A DNA stretch of 5,140 nucleotides, taken from NCBI GenBank assembly GCA_040383885.1, contig JBEICQ010000158.1, forward strand, positions 1 to 5,140. Reading direction: 5' to 3'. Within the stretch, counting starts at the first letter, position 1. Every line of letters starts with the position of its first letter. The notes below the pieces were generated by a model that searched no databases, had not been told where the DNA came from, and saw only the letters and a list, made by a program, of their open reading frames with translations. A program made the translations under genes and the position numbers. This DNA is from JBEICQ01 sp040383885. GTDB lineage: Bacteria > Bacteroidota > Bacteroidia > UBA4408. Shown here piece after piece: positions 1 to 5,140 of this stretch.

Positions 1-246
1 GGAGACCCCTTACAGGTTCAAAAATCACCTGAGCTTTTACAAAAACTTTATGAAAATGGTTATGATATTGTTTTTGTTGATTCTGAAAGCTCAATGCGAT
101 ACACCAAAAAAAACAACCATTTACTTACAAGGACATCAACTGTTATCAAAGATGATCAGTATTGCAAAAACATCAGGAACGATAGGACCTCTAATGTTTT
201 TAAACACGCGCATAAACAAACAAATAAAAAACAAGAACAATCATGA
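1..246 (+). pseudogene. Truncated, degenerate paralogue of the secreted alpha/beta hydrolase (3' remnant, 5' end outside window)
   Basis: Frame 1 is open from the first base to TGA at 244-246. Its first 28 residues (GDPLQVQKSPELLQKLYENG...FVDS) match residues 173-200 of the hydrolase encoded at 889-3294 at 20 of 28 positions, so this is a diverged relative, not a recent copy. After about base 85 the frame-1 similarity fades. Frame 2 from about 130 to 215 (QGHQLLSKMI, then TSGTIGPLMFL) aligns loosely with residues around GYALSKVLKDI and NGSTEKLVV of the intact protein. This suggests a small indel and decay. The fragment ends before the GxSxG nucleophile elbow, so it cannot encode an active hydrolase. 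It also lacks the C-terminal sorting domain. Its TGA overlaps the ATG of the lipoprotein gene (ATGA at 243-246). An alternative is a genuine short protein that merely shares this motif; the loss of all downstream domains argues against that. Confidence 0.7.
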
Positions 247-839
247 AAACTCTATTTAAAATCTTCTTCAGCATTTTGTTGCTTGCCTATCTTGGTTCAT
301 GCAAAAAAGATGTTGTGCCCCCCAATGATGAGGTTGAAAACATAAATCGGATCTATATTAAAGTAGCCGATAAAGAATATTTGTTTTTAGATCATAAAAA
401 ACTACTTGTTGCCAAATCACAAAAAGCTCGGTTTACCAATGGTATGTTTAATGGTTGGCCAAGATTTAGATTGATTGAAAACAGTGACACTACATTAGAG
501 GGTTATAAAAAGTATGACTTTAATATACAATTAGATTCCGACAAAGAGGGTCTTTTCTTTGGAGGGTTAGACTTATATTTCTGGTTTAAAGACGCGCAAA
601 GCCCTATTTATCTGAGCAGATTTACCAATAAGAAGATGCATCCAGTTCCGTCTAAAAATTTTAGTAATGATTGGATAACAATTATCAATTATAATTTTTT
701 TAAAATCAATGGCATTGAAACAATAAAAGGTTACAGATATGTAAATTTTGAAGCTTCTTTTCAGTTTACGGATCATGAAACCCCTGCACAAATATACAAT
801 GCTTACTGGAAAGGGAATATCAGGATAGAAGACATTTAA
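243..839 (+). CDS. Small lipoprotein of unknown function (198 aa)
   Basis: The N-terminus is a clear lipoprotein signal: K2 and K6, a hydrophobic stretch from F5 to L17, then the lipobox LGSC with the lipidated cysteine at residue 20. It should be exported by Sec, cleaved by signal peptidase II and anchored in a membrane. The residues after Cys (KKDVVPPNDEVE) are charged and flexible; in Bacteroidota, acidic residues just after the cysteine can direct lipoproteins to the cell surface, but this match is loose. The body (about 35-198) is rich in aromatic residues and alternating hydrophobic strands, with a late IKGYRYVNFEASFQF segment. This is compatible with a compact beta fold; I recognise no named family. 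The start overlaps the stop of the upstream hydrolase remnant, and the stop lies 49 bp before the hydrolase gene, so cotranscription with 889-3294 is likely. The gene is strikingly AT-rich (18% GC in the row 661-720). A partner, foldase-like or immunity role is speculative. Confidence 0.88.
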   Translation: MKTLFKIFFSILLLAYLGSCKKDVVPPNDEVENINRIYIKVADKEYLFLDHKKLLVAKSQKARFTNGMFNGWPRFRLIENSDTTLEGYKKYDFNIQLDSDKEGLFFGGLDLYFWFKDAQSPIYLSRFTNKKMHPVPSKNFSNDWITIINYNFFKINGIETIKGYRYVNFEASFQFTDHETPAQIYNAYWKGNIRIEDI

Positions 840-888
840 AATCAAAAAAAATATTTTAAAAAACTCAAATCTTTTAAATCAATAAAAC
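840..888 (+). other. Very AT-rich 49-bp gap and leader before the hydrolase start
   Basis: The row 841-900 is about 15% GC. It contains the palindrome AAAATATTTT (848-857) and runs of A, but no purine-rich Shine-Dalgarno sequence before ATG 889. Unstructured A-rich leaders are usual before Bacteroidota starts. I see no TAnnTTTG promoter box and no terminator, which favours read-through from the lipoprotein gene. Confidence 0.4.
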
Positions 889-3294
889 ATGAAATCTACA
901 TTGTTTACTTATCTTTTTTTATTTTGTTATATACACGCAAATTCAGGACCTTTTGCGTACAAAAAGTATGTACACTATGATTATAAAAGCCCTTTGATTC
1001 AGGCAGGTCAAAAAAGCAACTCTTATTCAAGTAATATTTATAACCGTGATGAATATTCTTCAAGATATGATAGAAAAGCAAATGTGCAATTTTTTGTTAA
1101 ACGAGGTTGCGGCAACCACAAAATATCAAAACCATTTGTTTTTGTGGAAGGTATTAGTTTTGATAAAGAGGCCTGGACTTCCAATGAATACACTATTGAA
1201 GACTATTTTAAGAGAATAGTTTTAACCGATGGCGAAGTCAGAAAAAACGCCAATGATATAGAAATGACTTGGCAAAATTTTCCTGAAATGGTAACAACCT
1301 TTAATTCCGTACCATCAAATGTTGATAATCAAAGTTTTATTGGCTATTCTACATTTAACTGGGGAACTTTAGTAACTGGGGTAGAGGTAGAGGGTTTAAT
1401 GGATGGAGATCCTTTGCATGTGCAGAAAAGTCCTGATTTATTAAATGCGCTTTATGATTATGGTTATGACATCATTTTTGTTGACTTTCAGAGTGGTCAG
1501 AACTTTATGGAGAATAATGGATATGCCTTATCCAAGGTTTTAAAAGATATCAAAGACAGTCTCGACAACAACGGCAGCACAGAAAAGCTTGTTGTTTGTG
1601 GTGCCAGCATGGGAGGCCTTGTAAGCCGCTTTGCCATCAGAGACCTGGAACTTAATGGTGCCAATAAATACAAAGATTGCGTAGGCAAGTTTATCAGTTT
1701 CGACTCCCCACAGATGGGTGCTAATATCAATCTTGGGATGCAATATTTTCTGCAAAATCTCTCTCGACTACAAGTGCTTCCTGATCCCGACTTTAACTCT
1801 GATGTACTCACTTTAATACAAGAAGCCTTTGATGAAATTGACGGGAAGTATGACAAGCTCACCTGTCCAAGTGCCAGTCAGCTGGTACTCTATAGCTGCC
1901 TGGCCGACCCCATCGACTGGTATTCTCCAATGAAATTTACCACTGCAAGCCAAAGCATGGAAAGAATGTTGTTTAATCTTCATCCCAATGCATCTACCTG
2001 GCCAAGCAATTGCAGGAAATACTCAATCATTAACGGGAGCAGAAACGGAGACAAACAAAACAACGGAAATGTACAATCCTGCGAAACCATGTTTGATGGT
2101 GACGGAGTACTTAGCCTGGATATCCAATCTTTGCCCAACTACAATGATGGATACTGTAAAATATATGACTTTGAATTGGCAGTAGGAGGCTTATGCGGAT
2201 TTTCTTTCCCCAGCTTTTTCACCGGCAACAGTGTAAGGGTGAGAGAATCAAGGGGTGTGGATATTGTTGCCGGCAGTTACCGCAGTGATTTTTCAGCTTT
2301 TACCGATTTTAATCATTGGCTTTCTTCGGCACTGGCAGGTTTAATGGACCCCTGTCAACTAATAAGTTTTTTTAGCCCTGCTACCACCCAAGCCCCTAAG
2401 TATTGTTTTATCCCGGCATTGAGCGCAGCGGGCGTAAAAAATTTCGAGTCGCTGGTAGAAAATAGCCATGTGGCATTGCCCCATATGTTTCAGGGTTCAG
2501 CAAGGTTTAAGGACCCCAATCATGCTGTTTCTCATTTTGATGTTGTGTATGCACCCCAATACAACCAAACCCATGTAGAAATTACGGATGAAAACATCAG
2601 CTGGGTAATGGAAATCTTACTTGATTTAGACGGAGCACACTTGCTCTTTCAAAATGAAATTCCCGAGGCAAGGGTCCACAGCGCAGGAAAAACCATTCGG
2701 GCCGGTTATAATGTGGGAAAATTTCCCGCCTGTTCGGTCACAAATTTTCTCCCTCCGGCAAGCTATACAACCATCAATTATTGTGGCAATGTCATTCTTC
2801 AACCCCATGTGCAAACCATCTTCCGGGCAGGGGAGAGGATTTCTCTGGAGCCCGGATTTAGTACGGCAGAAAACTCAAGTTTTGTTGCAGAAATCATCCA
2901 ATACGCTCCCTGCGGGAATAGTGTATTAAGAGTAGCACCCATGGACAACCCTACTAATGCGAACAAAGGCGAGGCCTATAAAACTACCGCCTCAAATGAT
3001 AACAAAACGCCTTTTGGAATGCAAAACCAGCGAAACCGGAACACTCCTGATAAACACAAAAAATTTGCAAGAATTTTTCCCAACCCCACAAGAGATCATT
3101 TTGTCATCACTGCAAGCGAACCAATCACCCAATTCAGTATGTATGACATAAGCGGAAAATTGATACTAAAACAGGAAAATGTAGGCACAAGTCAACATGA
3201 GGTTTCGACCGAAAATCTGCTGGCCGGTATTTATTTTGTCCACATCAACACCCCCGGACAAAATGAAACACTGAAACTGGTGATTGAAAAATAA
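889..3294 (+). CDS. Secreted lipase-like alpha/beta hydrolase with 3-coathanger-stack module and T9SS type A sorting domain (801 aa)
   Basis: A Sec signal peptide (about residues 1-17, cleavage likely after IHA) begins a multidomain secreted protein. The alpha/beta hydrolase core spans roughly 80-575. It has the strand FVFVEG (near 91), the conserved GDPLHVQKSP and YGYDIIFVDF block (173-200), and the nucleophile elbow GASMGG with the predicted catalytic Ser240. Candidate triad partners are Asp403/Asp405 in FDGDGVLS and His562 in QTHVEIT, which are my inference. Residues about 626-675 (VILQPHV, then ISLEPGF, FVAEI) fit the 3-coathanger-stack (GCX_COOH) repeat that often precedes sorting signals. 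A polar linker (about 683-725) leads to the type A C-terminal sorting domain (726-801: IFPNPT, YDISGK, LAGIYFVHI), which directs T9SS export across the outer membrane. The mature part has 14 cysteines. The fold resembles lipases/PGAP1-like esterases; the substrate is unknown. GC rises from about 33% to 44% near base 1561, inside the gene. Confidence 0.92.
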   Translation: MKSTLFTYLFLFCYIHANSGPFAYKKYVHYDYKSPLIQAGQKSNSYSSNIYNRDEYSSRYDRKANVQFFVKRGCGNHKISKPFVFVEGISFDKEAWTSNEYTIEDYFKRIVLTDGEVRKNANDIEMTWQNFPEMVTTFNSVPSNVDNQSFIGYSTFNWGTLVTGVEVEGLMDGDPLHVQKSPDLLNALYDYGYDIIFVDFQSGQNFMENNGYALSKVLKDIKDSLDNNGSTEKLVVCGASMGGLVSRFAIRDLELNGANKYKDCVGKFISFDSPQMGANINLGMQYFLQNLSRLQVLPDPDFNSDVLTLIQEAFDEIDGKYDKLTCPSASQLVLYSCLADPIDWYSPMKFTTASQSMERMLFNLHPNASTWPSNCRKYSIINGSRNGDKQNNGNVQSCETMFDGDGVLSLDIQSLPNYNDGYCKIYDFELAVGGLCGFSFPSFFTGNSVRVRESRGVDIVAGSYRSDFSAFTDFNHWLSSALAGLMDPCQLISFFSPATTQAPKYCFIPALSAAGVKNFESLVENSHVALPHMFQGSARFKDPNHAVSHFDVVYAPQYNQTHVEITDENISWVMEILLDLDGAHLLFQNEIPEARVHSAGKTIRAGYNVGKFPACSVTNFLPPASYTTINYCGNVILQPHVQTIFRAGERISLEPGFSTAENSSFVAEIIQYAPCGNSVLRVAPMDNPTNANKGEAYKTTASNDNKTPFGMQNQRNRNTPDKHKKFARIFPNPTRDHFVITASEPITQFSMYDISGKLILKQENVGTSQHEVSTENLLAGIYFVHINTPGQNETLKLVIEK

Positions 3295-3317
3295 AATGAA
3301 TGTTGCAGCCCTGTATA

Positions 3318-3351
3318 CAGCTCGAGGATTGCTAACTCTTTCCTCGGGCTG
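3318..3351 (+). terminator. Stem-loop terminator candidate after the hydrolase gene
   Basis: CAGCTCGAGGA (3318-3328) pairs with TCCTCGGGCTG (3341-3351) as an 11-bp stem with one G-T wobble and a 12-base loop. It begins 24 bases after the hydrolase stop, the expected place for a terminator. The weak point is the tail: TTGTGCATTG follows instead of a T run, and the nearest T-rich tract is about 40 bases further on (3393-3409). It may instead act as an mRNA 3'-end stabiliser, or terminate together with the second hairpin at 3353-3365. Confidence 0.6.
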
Positions 3352-3439
3352 TTGTGCATTGCACACCCCGGAATCAGCCCCTCCGCTCCTCGTTGTTTTT
3401 TGTTTGTTTATCCCCTAAAAAAGTTCCTCGGAGGGAAGC

Positions 3440-3472
3440 TCTGTAAGCAAACCTATCCGTTTCTTAGATTTA
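3440..3472 (+). promoter_or_regulatory. Weak Bacteroidota-type promoter candidate for the FIST operon
   Basis: TAGATTTA at 3465-3472 matches the Bacteroidota -7 consensus TAnnTTTG except for the last base. It lies 18 bases before ATG 3491. A poor -33 element, TCTG at 3440-3443, sits about 21 bases upstream in place of TTTG. The position after the terminator candidate supports an independent promoter here, but the match is weak enough to arise by chance. Confidence 0.3.
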
Positions 3473-3490
3473 CAACTAAATAAAAAGCGG

Positions 3491-4678
3491 ATGTTGTCAT
3501 TTTACTCGGCTTCGGCCAGAATCATCAATTCCCGCCGTGCTGTTAATGAATGCATGGAGGTTGCTCTTGGAGAAAACATTTCAGATTGTTCTTTGCTTAT
3601 CTGGCATGCTTCCATCGGTCATAACTTTGATGAAATCCTTGATGAGGCCCACCGTTTGGCCCCTCATGCAAGCGTTTTACTTTCCTCCTGCTGCGGCGTA
3701 GTTGGCAAAGAAGGTGTCTCCGAATCCATGAAGGATATTGCCCTGATGGCCATCAAAGGAGAGGACTTCGGAATTGCCCATTGCAATGATTTTTACGGCC
3801 ATAACGCTTATCAAAAAACCCTCGCTATGGCACAGGAGCTCAAACAGAGCAAGCAGGGCATTAACATGCTTTACTTCCTGGGCTCAGGGATAAACACCGA
3901 TAACAATGCCGTTATTCAAGCCTGCGAAGAAGTTTTCGGGCCGGAGGTAAGCCTCTTTGGTGCCACCTCTTCCGATAACATGAAAGGTTTTGTAAACTAC
4001 CAGGGAGTAAACCAAAATCTTTATCAGCATGGCGCCTTTTTGCTCGGATTGGCAGACCCCTCTTTAAAGGTGGAAACCGCCGCTACCCATGGGTTTGTGG
4101 CCATTGGAGAACCCCTTGTGGTGACTTCCTGCCAGGGAAATACCATCGAAACACTCAATGGAAAACCGGCCTGGAGCGAATACCTCAGAAGGCTTGGCCT
4201 GCCCGAAAACGCAACCTGTGGTGAGACCATTCCGGTGGGCGCCCTTGGCGAAAAACTGAGCCCCTCATTGGCCGAAGAATATGGTAACCAACACCTCCTT
4301 CGGGTAGTTACCAGCCACGATGGTCAAACCATGCACTATGCAACCGGGATCACTCAAGGAACAGAATTGTGGCTCACCAAAAGAGACGAGGCACTTATCT
4401 TCGGTGAAATGGAAAAAATGGTAAATCAAATGAAACTGAAACTCGCAGGAAAAACACCTGTGGCTGTATTTCATGCCGATTGTCTTGCAAGAGGAAGATT
4501 TTTGCATAACCGCATCATCAAAGAAGAACTCGTGAGCAGCATGCAAGTGCCCTTTTTTGACAGCCAGGGCAATTGTCCTCCATGGTTAGGCATGTATGGC
4601 TTTGGGGAGTTTGCCAGATTAGGAAACAAAAACACCTACCACAATTACACTACCGCACTTTATGTGCTGTATCGTTAA
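3491..4678 (+). CDS. FIST-domain sensory protein (FIST_N + FIST_C, 395 aa)
   Basis: The protein has the full two-part FIST layout and no signal peptide or membrane segment, so it should be cytoplasmic. The N-terminal part (about 30-215) shows VLLSSCCGVVGKEGV (62-76), the position where the family usually has a GCSTAGE-like strand-turn. It also has FLGSGINTD (129-137) and SLFGATSSD (154-162), followed by the HGAFLLGL strand. The C-terminal part (about 220-390) shows FHADCLARGRFL (327-338) and GMYGFGEF (367-374), matching the conserved Cys/Arg-Gly and GxYxxGE features of FIST_C. FIST domains are known as ligand-binding sensory modules in signal transduction, proposed to bind small molecules such as amino acids; the ligand here cannot be read from sequence. 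ATG 3491 is the only reasonable start, as no upstream in-frame ATG exists before the intergenic features. The next gene starts six bases after the stop, indicating an operon and a shared signalling role. GC is higher than in the hydrolase 5' region. Confidence 0.92.
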   Translation: MLSFYSASARIINSRRAVNECMEVALGENISDCSLLIWHASIGHNFDEILDEAHRLAPHASVLLSSCCGVVGKEGVSESMKDIALMAIKGEDFGIAHCNDFYGHNAYQKTLAMAQELKQSKQGINMLYFLGSGINTDNNAVIQACEEVFGPEVSLFGATSSDNMKGFVNYQGVNQNLYQHGAFLLGLADPSLKVETAATHGFVAIGEPLVVTSCQGNTIETLNGKPAWSEYLRRLGLPENATCGETIPVGALGEKLSPSLAEEYGNQHLLRVVTSHDGQTMHYATGITQGTELWLTKRDEALIFGEMEKMVNQMKLKLAGKTPVAVFHADCLARGRFLHNRIIKEELVSSMQVPFFDSQGNCPPWLGMYGFGEFARLGNKNTYHNYTTALYVLYR

Positions 4679-4684
4679 GTGTGC

Positions 4685-5029
4685 ATGGAAGAGGAACACA
4701 AAAAAATAATTGAAGAATTCCGGGACCTGCAACTACGGGTAACCCGATTTTCTGCCACGGAGCAAGAACTAATCAATACCCGCGACAAGCTTGATCACGA
4801 ACTGGAACAATATAAAAGGCTCCAGCAACTCACCCAAAAAGCCATTCGCAAAATTTCTCCTCACGACCTGATCAATACCCTGCTCGAAGGCATCGTGGAT
4901 GTGGTAGAAACAGAAGTTTCGATGATCCTTATCAAAGGACCCGCCAGTAAATCATATGCTGTTTACACCGAAGGCCTATCAAGGAAAAATGAGGAGAGCA
5001 GGTCGGCAGCCATCATCCTCGCGATCTAA
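4685..5029 (+). CDS. Coiled-coil plus GAF-like N-terminus of a probable sensor kinase, interrupted by a stop
   Basis: I prefer ATG 4685 (MEEEHKK); GTG 4679, directly after the FIST stop, is the alternative and adds two residues. Residues 1 to about 45 are charged, heptad-rich coiled coil (EEFRDLQLRV, then LINTRDKLDHELEQYKRLQQLTQKAI). From about 50 the pattern SPHDLINTLLEGIVDVVETEVSMILI resembles the first helix and strand of a GAF domain. This arrangement is common at the N-terminus of soluble histidine kinases next to FIST genes, though no kinase motif lies within the window, so that assignment is inference. The frame ends at TAA 5027-5029 after AAIILAI, in the middle of the expected GAF domain. 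The frame two bases further on is open from 4993 to the window end and continues in matching style (FKGSKDAWLLFGQDK). The gene is therefore probably frameshifted, or the sequence has lost one base near here. Confidence 0.7.
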   Translation: MEEEHKKIIEEFRDLQLRVTRFSATEQELINTRDKLDHELEQYKRLQQLTQKAIRKISPHDLINTLLEGIVDVVETEVSMILIKGPASKSYAVYTEGLSRKNEESRSAAIILAI

Positions 5030-5140
5030 GCTTCAAGGGTTCCAAAGACGCATGGCTCCTATTCGGTCAGGATAAAAGAGAACCCCGAAACTACGCTTGG
5101 CTACTCTGGACCATCGCAGACGTTCCATTGCGCAAAAGAC
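4993..5140 (+). pseudogene. Out-of-frame continuation of the GAF-like/kinase gene, open to window end
   Basis: After TGA at 4990-4992 this frame has no stop up to base 5140. From about 5023 it reads DLSFKGSKDAWLLFGQDK, then YAWLLWTIADVPLRKR, which looks like the later GAF strands and closing helix that the interrupted upstream frame lacks. The other two frames are less convincing: one stops soon after 5031 and the other gives a strand-poor peptide. Joining the two parts needs one base gained or two lost somewhere between 4993 and 5029. The 3' end lies outside the window. Confidence 0.55.

Larger units (their letters stand above)
3295..3490 (+). other. Intergenic region between the hydrolase and FIST genes
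   Basis: I find no gene in these 196 bp. The first half holds the stem-loop listed separately, the perfect palindrome CTGTATACAG (3311-3320) and a second palindrome TGTGCATTGCACA (3353-3365). A T-rich tract lies at 3393-3409. CCCTCCG at 3379-3385 could pair with CGGAGGG at 3429-3435. A weak promoter-like box precedes the FIST start. The layout fits the end of one transcription unit and the start of another. Confidence 0.6.

Noticed and set aside
50..259. 69-aa open frame with a hydrophobic N-terminus overlapping the start of the lipoprotein gene
   Set aside because: It is the second frame of the decayed hydrolase copy. Its apparent hydrophobic start comes from reading the conserved GYDIVFVD codons out of frame. 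Only its later part may preserve shifted paralogue sequence.
1497..1862. 121-aa minus-strand open frame opposite the hydrolase elbow
   Set aside because: It lies entirely inside a well-supported coding gene, shows no domain pattern and has no gene context on the minus strand.
2654..2929. 91-aa plus-strand open frame within the hydrolase gene
   Set aside because: It is a shadow frame over the coathanger-module coding region, whose main frame is clearly conserved.
3166..3366. 66-aa minus-strand open frame across the hydrolase 3' end and terminator
   Set aside because: It runs through the sorting-domain codons and the stem-loop, so it is explained by those features; its sequence resembles nothing known to me.
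4265..4546. 93-aa minus-strand open frame opposite the FIST C-terminal domain
   Set aside because: It is antisense to codons carrying conserved FIST motifs and has no start context or recognisable features.
1..5140. CRISPR array, tRNA, rRNA, insertion sequence or attachment site
   Set aside because: I saw no regularly spaced repeats, no tRNA-like cloverleaf, no transposase motifs and no flanking direct repeats. The only repetition is the protein-level paralogy between 1-84 and 1405-1488.

Overview
The window looks like a Bacteroidota chromosome. The 801-residue secreted protein at 889-3294 ends in a type IX secretion (T9SS) type A sorting domain preceded by a 3-coathanger-stack (GCX) type module. 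The neighbouring lipoprotein has a CKKD start after its lipobox. No Shine-Dalgarno sequence is obvious before the starts at 243, 889 or 3491. All genes run on the + strand.

Layout. Positions 1-246 hold the broken 3' remnant of a paralogue of the large hydrolase. Its first 28 codons match codons 173-200 of the gene at 889-3294 (20 of 28 residues identical), and then similarity decays before the nucleophile elbow. Overlapping its stop by ATGA is a 198-aa lipoprotein gene (243-839). A very AT-rich 49-bp gap leads to a secreted alpha/beta hydrolase with a GASMG elbow (889-3294). A 196-bp intergenic region follows (3295-3490), with a strong stem-loop, other small palindromes and a weak Bacteroidota-type promoter match. 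Then come a FIST-domain sensory protein (3491-4678) and, six bases later, a coiled-coil plus GAF-like protein (4685-5029). The latter looks like the start of a sensor kinase, but its frame is broken near 5029; a different frame stays open to the window end.

The genes form two functional blocks. Block one (1-3294) is an AT-rich lipoprotein/secreted-hydrolase pair with a dead paralogue next to it. The hydrolase gene is compositionally split: 33% GC over 961-1560 and 44% GC over 1561-2160 by hand count. The change falls just upstream of the catalytic serine codon. Block two (3491-5140) is a probable ligand-sensing signalling operon, with FIST as the sensor and the coiled-coil/GAF protein as its partner.

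The most interesting possibilities are a mosaic, repeatedly duplicated T9SS lipase-like gene with a partner lipoprotein (cargo/partner or effector/immunity, both hypothetical), and the interrupted kinase-like gene downstream of FIST.
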